This document shows positions 32,600 to 41,840 of a DNA stretch of 64,000 nucleotides, piece after piece (position 1 is the stretch's first letter; the number at the start of each line of letters is the position of its first letter). The notes beneath the pieces were generated by a model. It searched no databases and was not told the origin of the DNA. It saw nothing but the letters and a program-made list of their open reading frames with translations. Both the position numbers and the translations under genes were made by a program. Location of the stretch: contig CALFUL010000004.1 of the NCBI GenBank assembly GCA_937929935.1, positions 62,001-126,000 on the forward strand, read 5' to 3'. This stretch comes from an uncultured Flavobacteriaceae bacterium. GTDB taxonomy: Bacteria > Bacteroidota > Bacteroidia > Flavobacteriales > Flavobacteriaceae.

Positions 32600-35452
32600 A
32601 TGCCTAAAAGAAAAGATTTAAAATCCGTTTTAATTATTGGTTCAGGTCCTATTATTATTGGTCAAGCCTGTGAGTTTGACTACTCAGGTTCGCAATCACT
32701 GAGGTCATTACGTGAAGATGGTATTGAAACCATACTTATTAATAGTAACCCTGCCACAATTATGACTGATCCTTCAATGGCGGATCATGTTTATTTAAAA
32801 CCTTTAAATACTAAATCAATAATTGAGATTTTAAAAGAACATCCTCAAATTGATGCTGTATTACCTACTATGGGAGGTCAAACGGCATTAAATCTTTGTA
32901 TAGAAGCAGACGAAAAAGGGATCTGGAAAGATTTTGATATTGATATGATTGGGGTTGATATTGATGCCATTAATGTTACTGAAGATAGAGAGCAGTTTCG
33001 TGAACTAATGGGCAAGATTGGTATAGGCATGGCGCCACAAGCAACCGCAACTTCCTTTTTAAAAGGAAAAGAAATTGCGCAAGAATTTGGTTTTCCTTTA
33101 GTAATCAGAGCATCTTATACTTTAGGTGGAGCAGGCGCATCAATTGTTTATAAGCAAGAAGATTTTGATGAGTTATTAAGTCGAGGTTTAGAAGCTTCGC
33201 CCATTCATGAGGTCATGATTGATAAGGCGATGATGGGATGGAAAGAATATGAATTAGAACTACTTCGTGACCGTAATGATAATGTGGTAATTATTTGTGC
33301 CATTGAAAATATGGACCCTATGGGCATTCATACTGGCGATTCAATTACCGTAGCCCCAGCAATGACCTTATCAGATAGTACGTATCAAAAGATGCGTGAT
33401 ATGGCAATTCACATGATGCGTAGTATTGGCGATTTTGAAGGGGGATGTAATGTGCAGTTTGCGGTTAGCCCTGATGAAAAGGAAGAAATCATCGCGATTG
33501 AAATTAATCCGCGAGTTTCAAGATCATCAGCTTTGGCCTCAAAGGCAACCGGATATCCTATTGCCAAGGTAGCTACAAAGTTAGCTATAGGATATACTTT
33601 AGATGAGTTAGATAATCAAATTACCAAATCTACATCGGCATTATTTGAACCTACCTTAGATTATGTTATTGTTAAAATACCACGTTGGAATTTTGACAAA
33701 TTTGAAGGCTCTGACAGAACTTTAGGCTTACAAATGAAAGCAGTAGGCGAGGTTATGGGTATAGGGCGTTCTTTTCAAGAAGCCTTGCACAAAGCAACAC
33801 AATCATTAGAAATAAAAAGAAACGGCCTAGGTGCTGACGGAAAAGGGTATAAAAACTATGATGAAATCATTAGCAAATTAACACATGCCAGTTGGGATCG
33901 TGTATTTGTTATTTATGATGCCATTCAAATGGGTATTCCGTTAAGTAGAATTCATGAGATTACTAAAATTGATATGTGGTTTTTACGCCAATATGAAGAG
34001 CTGTATGAACTAGAAAAAGAAATATCAAAATATACCATTGCTAATATCAGTCGTGAATTATTATTAGAAGCAAAGCAAAAAGGTTTTGCTGATCGTCAAA
34101 TAGCCCACATGCTAGAATGCTATGAAAGTGAGGTATATAACAAACGAACTGAATTGAATATCAACAGGGTCTTTAAATTGGTAGATACCTGTGCGGCTGA
34201 ATTTAAAGCCATGACACCGTATTATTACTCAACATTTGAGGCAGAAATAGAAACTGCTGATGGCGAGCGTTATGTTCAAAATGACAGTGTTGTAACTGAT
34301 AAAAAAAAGATTGTAGTATTGGGTTCTGGGCCTAATAGAATAGGGCAGGGTATTGAGTTCGATTATTGTTGTGTTCATGGGGTTCTTGCAGCCTCAGAGG
34401 CGGGTTATGAAACCATAATGATTAATTGTAACCCAGAAACTGTATCAACTGATTTTGATACCGCAGATAAGCTTTATTTTGAACCTGTTTTTTGGGAACA
34501 TATTTATGATATTATAAGACATGAAAAACCTGAAGGGGTAATTGTGCAGTTAGGAGGACAAACTGCTTTGAAATTAGCAGAAAAACTTTCTAAATACGGA
34601 ATCAAAATAATTGGTACTAGTTATGAATCTTTAGACCTTGCTGAAGATAGAGGAAGCTTCTCAACCTTGTTAAAAGAGAATAATATTCCTTATCCTAAAT
34701 TTGGTGTTGCTGAAACAGCTGATGAAGCATTGAACCTTTCTGATAAATTAGGTTTTCCGCTTCTAGTAAGACCTTCTTATGTTTTAGGAGGCCAAGGAAT
34801 GAAGATTGTCATTAACAAAGAAGAATTAGAAGAGCATGTCGTTGACTTGCTCAGAAAAATACCTAACAACAAATTACTTTTAGATCATTACCTTGATGGA
34901 GCCATTGAGGCAGAGGCAGATGCTATATGTGATGGTAAAGATGTTTACATTATTGGTATTATGGAGCATATTGAACCTTGCGGAATTCACTCAGGTGATT
35001 CTAACGCTACACTTCCTCCGTTTAATCTAGGCGAGTTTGTGATGCAGCAAATTAAAGATCACACTAAAAAGATTGCGTTAGCATTGAATACTGTTGGTTT
35101 AATTAACATTCAGTTTGCTATTAAAGATGATAAAGTGTTTATCATTGAAGCGAACCCGAGAGCATCTAGAACAGTGCCTTTTATTGCTAAAGCCTATAAG
35201 GAGCCTTATGTCAACTATGCAACTAAGGTTATGCTAGGCGATAAAAAAGTGAAGGATTTTGATTTTAATCCGCAGTTAGAGGGCTTTGCTATTAAACAAC
35301 CAGTTTTCTCGTTTAATAAATTTCCGAATGTCAATAAAAACTTAGGTCCTGAAATGAAAAGTACAGGCGAAAGTATTTTGTTTATTGATAGTTTGAAAGA
35401 TGATGAGTTCTATAATTTGTATGCAAGACGCAAAATGTATTTGTCGAAATAG
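32600..35452 (+). CDS. carB: Carbamoyl-phosphate synthase large subunit
   Basis: A 950-residue enzyme that makes carbamoyl phosphate from bicarbonate, ammonia (from CarA) and two ATP, for pyrimidines and arginine. Both ATP-grasp halves are clear: LIIGSGPIIIGQACEFDYSG at the start and VVLGSGPNRIGQGIEFDYCC near 570, each followed by TMGGQTALN or QLGGQTALK. The E. coli enzyme has about 1073 residues. The missing ~120 correspond to the C-terminal MGS regulatory domain, since the frame ends soon after GPEMKSTGE. Such short forms occur in Bacteroidota, so UMP/ornithine control is likely absent. carA is not in this window. Confidence 0.97.
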   Translation: MPKRKDLKSVLIIGSGPIIIGQACEFDYSGSQSLRSLREDGIETILINSNPATIMTDPSMADHVYLKPLNTKSIIEILKEHPQIDAVLPTMGGQTALNLCIEADEKGIWKDFDIDMIGVDIDAINVTEDREQFRELMGKIGIGMAPQATATSFLKGKEIAQEFGFPLVIRASYTLGGAGASIVYKQEDFDELLSRGLEASPIHEVMIDKAMMGWKEYELELLRDRNDNVVIICAIENMDPMGIHTGDSITVAPAMTLSDSTYQKMRDMAIHMMRSIGDFEGGCNVQFAVSPDEKEEIIAIEINPRVSRSSALASKATGYPIAKVATKLAIGYTLDELDNQITKSTSALFEPTLDYVIVKIPRWNFDKFEGSDRTLGLQMKAVGEVMGIGRSFQEALHKATQSLEIKRNGLGADGKGYKNYDEIISKLTHASWDRVFVIYDAIQMGIPLSRIHEITKIDMWFLRQYEELYELEKEISKYTIANISRELLLEAKQKGFADRQIAHMLECYESEVYNKRTELNINRVFKLVDTCAAEFKAMTPYYYSTFEAEIETADGERYVQNDSVVTDKKKIVVLGSGPNRIGQGIEFDYCCVHGVLAASEAGYETIMINCNPETVSTDFDTADKLYFEPVFWEHIYDIIRHEKPEGVIVQLGGQTALKLAEKLSKYGIKIIGTSYESLDLAEDRGSFSTLLKENNIPYPKFGVAETADEALNLSDKLGFPLLVRPSYVLGGQGMKIVINKEELEEHVVDLLRKIPNNKLLLDHYLDGAIEAEADAICDGKDVYIIGIMEHIEPCGIHSGDSNATLPPFNLGEFVMQQIKDHTKKIALALNTVGLINIQFAIKDDKVFIIEANPRASRTVPFIAKAYKEPYVNYATKVMLGDKKVKDFDFNPQLEGFAIKQPVFSFNKFPNVNKNLGPEMKSTGESILFIDSLKDDEFYNLYARRKMYLSK

Positions 35453-35517
35453 AACATTGCTTTTAAATAAGCGAAGATATTTTATGTACGATGATTTATT
35501 TGTAATCAGTAACTACC

Positions 35518-36660
35518 TTACCAGGTAATGTTATTATCTATAAAATCAATTAAGCTTTCAGCCATAATTTGATGTTCTGCAACTGACGGATGTCCTCCAG
35601 TGCCTTTAAAAGGAACGAAATGGGAAAATATTTTTGCATCGCCTATTTCTTCAACAGCTTGCGTTACATAGCCTGGCCATAAGTCAGTATAGGTAACATC
35701 CATATTGCCAAGCATGCAAATGATATTTGCATTGGGGTATTTTTCGCGTAAATCAGAAATAAATGATTTGTATGCATTTATAATAAACGCTCGAGTAGGG
35801 GGCGTATCGCCAAAAGTACTGATGAATCTAGGGTGTCCGTCTAAATTAACAATCCAAGAATCATTTTGACCTATGTTGATTACTACAATGTCTGGTTGGT
35901 ATTGAGAAAAATTCCACTCACTATTTTCCTCAAACGGATTCAGCTTGGTATACATTTCAGGCATGATCTGTTCGAACCAACTAACCATAAGACCAATACC
36001 ACCTCTTGAAATAGAGCGTTGTTCTGCATTAAAATGTCTAGCAGTGATAGAAGTGTAGCTTTTAAAACTGTCAGTAAAGCTACCATCTGCAGAATCATCG
36101 CCAGAAGTATCGTTGACACTTGCTCCGGCAGTTACAGAATCGCCATAAAATTCAATTTTTCGAGTTGATGTATTTTTAGGTAGTAATTCAGGGTTTCCTA
36201 CTATTTCAAAACCTTTAAAAAGAGTAATACCTCGTGTCCATTCAGAATTTCTATGTAATTCAATGGTGTGAGGACCATCGTTTAAATTTTCAGCCAATAC
36301 CAAATAATTCTCAAGACTATCTGGTTGCACCGTAAAAGGTTCTTGATCATCAATGGCAACGGTATAAAAGGTGTTGTAATTTGTGTCTTGCATTAAGGCT
36401 TTAACTGAAGAGCCTTCAAAATTCATTGAAATACTACTACTTGACCAAAACAATTGTACTGCTTTTGTAGGTAAAGAATCAATTCTGCCTTCATAGGCTA
36501 TTTCAGAATTATGATAAGGCACAAACAGCGTTTTTTGACTAAGGTCTTCTATTTGCTCTTCTTCTTGCGTTTCTTCAACTTCTGGAGCGGGAGTATTCTC
36601 ATTACAAGAAAAAAAAAGAATGCTAATCAGAAAAATATAAATTGAATGTTTCATAATCAT
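35518..36660 (-). CDS. SGNH-hydrolase lipoprotein (CE2-like esterase)
   Basis: A 380-residue lipoprotein (Cys near 19 in LFFSCNEN, then a Glu-rich linker). The first domain (about 45-155) is a jelly-roll like that of CE2 acetyl esterases (LFWSSSSISMNFEGSSVKALMQD). The second (about 165-380) is SGNH: catalytic Ser in EFYGDSVTAG, Gly in SRGGIGLM, Asn in VINIGQNDSW and a His in GTGGHPSVAEH. It probably deacetylates plant or algal polysaccharide at the cell surface. Another Met lies two codons in. Convergent with carB. Confidence 0.88.
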   Translation of the reverse strand: MIMKHSIYIFLISILFFSCNENTPAPEVEETQEEEQIEDLSQKTLFVPYHNSEIAYEGRIDSLPTKAVQLFWSSSSISMNFEGSSVKALMQDTNYNTFYTVAIDDQEPFTVQPDSLENYLVLAENLNDGPHTIELHRNSEWTRGITLFKGFEIVGNPELLPKNTSTRKIEFYGDSVTAGASVNDTSGDDSADGSFTDSFKSYTSITARHFNAEQRSISRGGIGLMVSWFEQIMPEMYTKLNPFEENSEWNFSQYQPDIVVINIGQNDSWIVNLDGHPRFISTFGDTPPTRAFIINAYKSFISDLREKYPNANIICMLGNMDVTYTDLWPGYVTQAVEEIGDAKIFSHFVPFKGTGGHPSVAEHQIMAESLIDFIDNNITW

Positions 36661-36666
36661 ATTATT

Positions 36667-38079
36667 TTATTTTTCCCACTCCGTATGAAAAACACCTTCA
36701 CGATCTAAACGCTCATAGGTATGAGAGCCAAAGTAGTCACGTTGTGCTTGAATCAAATTCAAGGGCAGTCTTGAAGAGGTGTAGGCATCAAAATAGGTAA
36801 GCGAGTTTGAAAGTCCGGGAAGTGGAATGCCATTTTCTGCACCATAGGCAACCAATTCGCGAGTTGCAGATACGGTACCTTGAACTTTTTCAACAAAGGC
36901 GGGCGATAGCAATAAATTTGGCAATTCTTTATCAGTAGCAAAGGCATCTGAAATATCAGCCAATAAGCCCGCACGTATGATACACCCAGCGCGCCATATT
37001 TTGGCGATTTCAGCAATTTTTAGAGCATAACCGTATTCTTTCGAGGCAACAACTAGTTGATGAAGCCCTTGAGCATAGGTAATAATAAAAGAGAAATAAA
37101 GTGCTTGTTCAGCAAGTTCTTCTAACTTTTCTTTAGGTAGTATAGTAACATTAGGTTGTTGGTATAATTTTTCAGCTTGAATACGCTCATTTTTCAACGC
37201 TGATATTTCGCGCATGCTAACGGCAATATCAATTGAAGGGGTAGGAATACCTAAATCCATCGCATTTTGACTGGTCCATTTTCCGGTACCTTTTTGTTTA
37301 GCCTTATCTAATATTTTGTCAACCAATTTACCTTCTCCGAGATCATCATCTTGAGCAAAAATATCAGCAGTGATTTGCACTAGAAAAGATTGCAGTCTTC
37401 CTTTATTCCATTTTGAAAAAGTGCTATGCAGTTCATTATTTGTGAAATCGCCCCCACTTTTTAAGAGGTCATACATTTCTGAAGTTAACTGCATGAGGCC
37501 GTATTCAATACCATTATGCACCATTTTCACGTAGTTTCCGGCTGATTTCGGACCTAAATAGGCAACACACGGTTCTCTGTTATACTTGGCGGCAACAGCT
37601 TCAAAAATGGGTTTTACATGCTGGTAGGCTTCTTTATTACCACCAGGCATTATACTCGGACCTAAACGTGCTCCTTTTGCACCCCCAGAAACTCCAGCTC
37701 CAAAAAAATGGATTCCTTTTTCAGCTAAATAACCTTCACGACGATCTGTATCTGTAAAGAAAGAATTTCCGCTATCAATAATGATATCGTCTTTATCTAA
37801 AAGCGGAATCAAATTTTCAATAACAGTATCTACAATTTTTCCGGCAGGTACCAAGAGCATTATCTTTCTTGGTTTTGAAAGGGCTTGAACAAACGTTTTT
37901 ATATCGGTAGAAGCATTTACTTTTTGAAGATTACCACCTTCTTCAAGCAAAGCACTTACTTTTTGAACATCAAGGTCTTGACCAAAAGTTGTAAAACCGT
38001 TATTAGCAACATTTAAAATAAAATTGCGCCCCATAACGCCTAAGCCAATTAATCCGAAGTCATATGAAGCTGTGGGCAT
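36667..38079 (-). CDS. gnd: 6-phosphogluconate dehydrogenase, decarboxylating
   Basis: A 470-residue enzyme of the oxidative pentose phosphate pathway that turns 6-phosphogluconate into ribulose 5-phosphate, CO2 and NADPH. The NADP fold GLGVMGRNFILNVANNG opens the protein, and VSGGAKGARLGPSIMPGG near 127 and YVKMVHNGIEYGLMQ near 181 hold the catalytic Lys and substrate contacts. The C-terminal RDYFGSHTYERLDREGVFHTEW is standard. Upstream of it lies the thioesterase gene, 10 bp away; the SGNH gene follows 6 bp downstream. Confidence 0.98.
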   Translation of the reverse strand: MPTASYDFGLIGLGVMGRNFILNVANNGFTTFGQDLDVQKVSALLEEGGNLQKVNASTDIKTFVQALSKPRKIMLLVPAGKIVDTVIENLIPLLDKDDIIIDSGNSFFTDTDRREGYLAEKGIHFFGAGVSGGAKGARLGPSIMPGGNKEAYQHVKPIFEAVAAKYNREPCVAYLGPKSAGNYVKMVHNGIEYGLMQLTSEMYDLLKSGGDFTNNELHSTFSKWNKGRLQSFLVQITADIFAQDDDLGEGKLVDKILDKAKQKGTGKWTSQNAMDLGIPTPSIDIAVSMREISALKNERIQAEKLYQQPNVTILPKEKLEELAEQALYFSFIITYAQGLHQLVVASKEYGYALKIAEIAKIWRAGCIIRAGLLADISDAFATDKELPNLLLSPAFVEKVQGTVSATRELVAYGAENGIPLPGLSNSLTYFDAYTSSRLPLNLIQAQRDYFGSHTYERLDREGVFHTEWEK

Positions 38080-38089
38080 TTTAATAGAT

Positions 38090-38638
38090 TTATTTGAATG
38101 CTATTTTTAGATTTTCTTTCTCAAGCAAAGAATATACTTCTTGCCCTGGTTCAAAGTTAGCTTCATCAAATTCACTATCTCGCAAATCTACTGATGCTTT
38201 TCTCTTTTTACTTCTTGCAAATCGGCGTAAACTTTGTTTGCTATCGATAATGAGTCCTGGTACCGGAGTACTTTTACCAAGCTCATCTTTTGCCACCATA
38301 GTAAAATAAGATGAATTACAATGCTTTTTCTTTCCTGTTGTAATGGTTTGTGATTCTACACGAACACCTACTACCATTGAGGTTCTGCCCGTATAGTTAA
38401 TTGATGCTTTAAGGGTGATCAGTTCACCAACTTCTACAGGTTGTAAGAAATCAACACGATTGACAGAAGCTGTTACACAGTAGCATTGCGAGTGTTTTGA
38501 GGCACAAGCGAATGCGATTTGATCCATTAAATTTAAAATGTAACCGCCATGAACTTTACCACCAAAATTTGAATGAGACGGAAGCATTAATTCAGTAATT
38601 GATATTCTAGAATCTTTCGCAGATTTGAATTTTTCCAT
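38090..38638 (-). CDS. Acyl-CoA thioesterase (hotdog fold)
   Basis: A 182-residue cytosolic enzyme with the family signature MLPSHSNFGGKVHGGYILNLMDQIA near 18-42 and VDFLQPVEVGELITLKASINYTGRTSMVVGVRVESQ after it. It hydrolyses acyl-CoA thioesters, as YciA/BACH proteins do; chain preference is unknown. The C-terminal ~45 residues are a charged extension. It is second in a likely operon: 38650-39015, this gene, gnd. Confidence 0.93.
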   Translation of the reverse strand: MEKFKSAKDSRISITELMLPSHSNFGGKVHGGYILNLMDQIAFACASKHSQCYCVTASVNRVDFLQPVEVGELITLKASINYTGRTSMVVGVRVESQTITTGKKKHCNSSYFTMVAKDELGKSTPVPGLIIDSKQSLRRFARSKKRKASVDLRDSEFDEANFEPGQEVYSLLEKENLKIAFK

Positions 38639-38649
38639 CTTTTAAATTG

Positions 38650-39015
38650 TTATTGGCTTTCAGGTAGGTCTTTTTGTTTGACTACATCAGTAATGTAATA
38701 TTTTGTGTCGCCCAACCAAGAAAATGTTGCATAACGTTCTACATAGTTTAGTTTGACATTTCTGCCCTGATAGTCTTGTAGTTTTTGAATAACATCTTTA
38801 TTTCTAGATAAAACTGAAAATTCAAAAATTTGAGATTCTGAAATGCCCTGACTAATTTCGCCTTCCCATGTTTTGAAGACCACACCTTTTTTACTGATTT
38901 TAATTAACTCTCCTGAGCGTACTCCGTTGCTATAGGGTACAAAATAGACAATGGCATAAATCAACATAAAGAGTGTTAAAATACCTAGAAGAATAGTTAC
39001 TAATGCTTTTTTCAT
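38650..39015 (-). CDS. Membrane-anchored protein of unknown function
   Basis: A 121-residue protein with one N-terminal membrane helix (about 5-27) and a beta-rich periplasmic domain (RSGELIKISKKGVVFKTWEGEI, then NVKLNYVERYATFSWLGDTKYYITDV). Relatives in public genomes are often labelled '6-phosphogluconate dehydrogenase' because of their place next to gnd, but this sequence has no dehydrogenase motif. First gene of the gnd operon. Confidence 0.8.
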   Translation of the reverse strand: MKKALVTILLGILTLFMLIYAIVYFVPYSNGVRSGELIKISKKGVVFKTWEGEISQGISESQIFEFSVLSRNKDVIQKLQDYQGRNVKLNYVERYATFSWLGDTKYYITDVVKQKDLPESQ

Positions 39016-39124
39016 TTTATAATACTGTTTTAATAGATGATCGAGATTTGAAATGCGCTGGGGCTTGTCTCGAATTTAATGTTTTTTCTTTTTTTAATTA
39101 CTTGTAAGCTTACCTCGAGGTAAC

Positions 39125-40468
39125 TTACTCTTGATTGGTTACATTAAAGTCATCTTCTTGCGCCCTTTTCAATAGGGGTTCAGCAATTGATTTTTTTGCT
39201 TTCGCACCCATTTTTTTAAGTTTTTCAATGCTGGTAATAATATTGCCACGACCTTCAACTAATTTATTCATGGCCCCTTTGTATTCAATTTTAGCATCGT
39301 CCATCTTCTTGCCAACTTTAGTCAAATCACTAACAAAACCTTCAAATTTATCATAAAGAGCACCCGCTTGACGAGCAATTTCAATGGCATTACGCTGTTG
39401 CTTTTCATTACCCCACATACTATCAATAGTACGCAATGTTGCGAGTAGGGTAGAAGGTGTAACAATTACAATGTTTTGCTCAAAAGCTTTTGTATACAAA
39501 CTGTTGTCATTATTAATTGCTATGGCAAAAGCAGGTTCTATAGGAATGAAAAGTAAAACAAAATCAGGACTCTCCATTTCATACAAATCTTCATATTTTT
39601 TGGCTGATAATTGATCCACATGTCTTCGCAATGAATTGATATGATCTTTTAAATGTTTGGCCTGCGCATCATCATCTTCTGCATTTACAAAACGTTCATA
39701 ATCAGTCAATGAAACTTTTGAATCTACAATCATTTTTTTACCATCAGGTAAATTAATAATCACATCAGGTAAAACCCTTGAGCCGTCATCTAAAGTAAAA
39801 CTTTGTTGAACTGAATATTCACGGTCTTTTTCTAAACCTGATTTTTCTAGTACCCTTTCAAGTACTAACTCGCCCCAATTACCTTGCATTTTGCTATCGC
39901 CTTTAAGTGCCTTAGTTAGGTTTTCAGCTTCTTGGGTAATTTTGAGGTTTTGACTTTGTAGATTGACCAGTTGCTCTTTTAAGGCAGAGTGGATACTAAT
40001 ATTTTCTTTTTGACTTTCTTCAACCTTCTTTTCAAACAATTGAATTTTCTCGTTTAAAGGGCTAAGAATGTTTTTAATATTCTTCTCATTACGCTCAGTA
40101 AACTTTAAGCTTTTTTCTTCAAGAATTTTATTGGCCAAATTTTCAAATTCTTTGGTAAACTTTTCTTGTAATTTTTCTACTTCTTGTTTCTGTTCAACAT
40201 TTTTAAGCTGCAGGTTTTGCATTTCAGTTTGGTAGCGCACCAATTTGTTGCCAAGAATTTCTTTCTCTTGTTGTAATTGTACCTTATGCTGGTCTGCGTC
40301 TTCTAATCTATTCTCAAGCACACCCAAATTAGTAGTCAATTGACGTTGCCGTTCTTCTAATTCACTTTGGCTTGATTTGGTTTTTAGTTTTTGAATATAA
40401 GTACCCAAAAGATACCCCGCTAAAAGCCCTAATAGTGCAATAATTATGAAAACGAGATACTCATTCAT
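39125..40468 (-). CDS. rmuC: DNA recombination protein RmuC
   Basis: A 447-residue protein with an N-terminal membrane helix (about 3-20), a long coiled coil (about 30-185) and the RmuC nuclease-like domain (about 190-400), with KGDSKMQGNWGELVLERVLEKSGL, LPDVIINLPDGKKMIVDSKVSL and PIEPAFAIA. RmuC limits inversions between repeats in E. coli, and the DSK triad suits a PD-(D/E)XK nuclease. It has no operon partner visible within 100 bp on either side except the upstream B12 genes, 62 bp away. Confidence 0.95.
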   Translation of the reverse strand: MNEYLVFIIIALLGLLAGYLLGTYIQKLKTKSSQSELEERQRQLTTNLGVLENRLEDADQHKVQLQQEKEILGNKLVRYQTEMQNLQLKNVEQKQEVEKLQEKFTKEFENLANKILEEKSLKFTERNEKNIKNILSPLNEKIQLFEKKVEESQKENISIHSALKEQLVNLQSQNLKITQEAENLTKALKGDSKMQGNWGELVLERVLEKSGLEKDREYSVQQSFTLDDGSRVLPDVIINLPDGKKMIVDSKVSLTDYERFVNAEDDDAQAKHLKDHINSLRRHVDQLSAKKYEDLYEMESPDFVLLFIPIEPAFAIAINNDNSLYTKAFEQNIVIVTPSTLLATLRTIDSMWGNEKQQRNAIEIARQAGALYDKFEGFVSDLTKVGKKMDDAKIEYKGAMNKLVEGRGNIITSIEKLKKMGAKAKKSIAEPLLKRAQEDDFNVTNQE

Positions 40469-40530
40469 GTAATGAAATTCTTAATAAGTAAAGATACAAG
40501 ATTGACTTTCAAATCAAAATAGTTAGGCAT

Positions 40531-41316
40531 TTACTTTTTAATACGATATGCACCTGTACTCGTGTCAAAAACTATGGTGTCTTTAGGAAATAAATTTTCA
40601 AAAGCCTGATGGGCCACTAATTCATCTGGTTTGCCAAACGGATTCTCATTATTATTCAATAACAACATTTTATCGCATAATTGAAGTGCAAGCTCAATTT
40701 CATGGCTCGTAAATAAAATGGTTTTCTGAATATCATGGGCTATTGACTTCAGTAATTTTAGAATTTGAACCTTATGATAGAGGTCAAGATGTGAAGTTGG
40801 TTCATCTAATAAAATAATTGAAGTGTCTTGTGCTAAGGCTCTAGCAATCATTACACGTTGCAACTGACCGTCACTTAATTCATAACATGGTGTTTTTGCT
40901 AATTTTTGCAAATCAAGCATATCTAGTGCCTTATTTACCTTTTGCTTGTCTTCTTTTTTTAAAGAGCCTATCCAATTTGAGTAGGGCTGTCTGCCAAGGG
41001 TAACCACCTCTTGAACACTTAAGTTTTTTGATACTAAAGCATTGGTTAACACCACACTTATTTCTTTCGCTAAAATAGCAGTCTTGTATGCTGTTAGTGG
41101 TTTTGAATTGATTAGAATCTGGCCTTTTAGACTCGCTTGCATGTTTGCTAGCGTTCTGATTAAAGTAGATTTGCCAATGCCATTGACACCAATTATAGCT
41201 GCTAATTCGCCAGACTGCATTGAAAATTTAATGTTGTCAACAATATGCTTAGAACCATAACCTATACTTAGGTTATCTACAATTAGGGTTTTATTTTTTT
41301 TAGGGATGCTAATAAT
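40531..41316 (-). CDS. btuD: Cobalamin/siderophore-type ABC transporter ATPase
   Basis: The ATPase of the importer: Walker A GVNGIGKSTL, Q-loop VLTNALVSKN, signature LSDGQLQRV, Walker B IILLDEPTSHLD and switch TSHEIE. An ATG exists at 41220, but it lies after the first beta strand. The frame is open and conserved-looking upstream (KTLIVDNLSIGYGSKHIVDNI) to 41316, where ATT overlaps the stop of the previous gene as TAATT. I place the start there (261 residues, the usual length). No ATG, GTG or TTG is available, so this is either an ATT start or a mutated TAATG. It works with the 41841 and 42869 products. Confidence 0.8.
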   Translation of the reverse strand: MISIPKKNKTLIVDNLSIGYGSKHIVDNIKFSMQSGELAAIIGVNGIGKSTLIRTLANMQASLKGQILINSKPLTAYKTAILAKEISVVLTNALVSKNLSVQEVVTLGRQPYSNWIGSLKKEDKQKVNKALDMLDLQKLAKTPCYELSDGQLQRVMIARALAQDTSIILLDEPTSHLDLYHKVQILKLLKSIAHDIQKTILFTSHEIELALQLCDKMLLLNNNENPFGKPDELVAHQAFENLFPKDTIVFDTSTGAYRIKK

Positions 41317-41837
41317 TACGCAGTTTTTAAATTCATTTCAAAAAGTGAAACTTCAGCATCATGATAATGCGAAGGTAAATTTGAATTCGCTTTTAAATGG
41401 ATGCCTCCTAAATATGAGAATCCGTTTTTGGTATAATGGTCAATCAAGGGTTTATTGTACCCTACGGTATCTAATCGAATGTAATCTTTTTGATGGGTTA
41501 GTGCATATTTCTTACTCCATTCTATCAATTCACCCACCAAGTTTTTTCCTCTAAATATGGGGTCTATAGCAATTCTATGAATATACAAAGAAGGGTCAGC
41601 ATTCTTTTCACCCCAAATATAAGGATCTGTAAAGGTAGTAACCCAGACGCAGCAGACTTTACCCTCTAATACCATTTTCCATTGTCGTTTTTCAGATACT
41701 TCTGAAGTGATGACTTCTGATGTTATAATGGGCCATGGTACCGCACCTTTTGCACTTTGGTAGGTTCTAGCATGGGTATAGAGTTGAAGTATTACTTCAA
41801 GATCTTGTGTTGTGCTATTTTTTATTAGATACGCCAT
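41316..41837 (-). CDS. GNAT family N-acetyltransferase
   Basis: A 173-residue acetyltransferase with strands leading to SLYIHRIAIDPIFRGKNLVGELIEWSKKYA, where R-x-x-x-x-V/G-x is a slightly changed CoA-binding motif, and the later DTVGYNKPLIDHYTKNGFSYLGG block. It lies within the importer operon, 3 bp after the permease gene, and its stop overlaps the btuD start. Such genes are not part of classical B12 operons. Whether it acts on the transporter, on a corrinoid or on something else cannot be read. Confidence 0.85.
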   Translation of the reverse strand: MAYLIKNSTTQDLEVILQLYTHARTYQSAKGAVPWPIITSEVITSEVSEKRQWKMVLEGKVCCVWVTTFTDPYIWGEKNADPSLYIHRIAIDPIFRGKNLVGELIEWSKKYALTHQKDYIRLDTVGYNKPLIDHYTKNGFSYLGGIHLKANSNLPSHYHDAEVSLFEMNLKTA

Positions 41838-41840
41838 TGT

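Noticed and set aside
38650-39015. A second 6-phosphogluconate dehydrogenase
   Set aside because: At 121 residues with a membrane helix and no nucleotide fold, it cannot be one. The name used for relatives comes from the neighbour gene.
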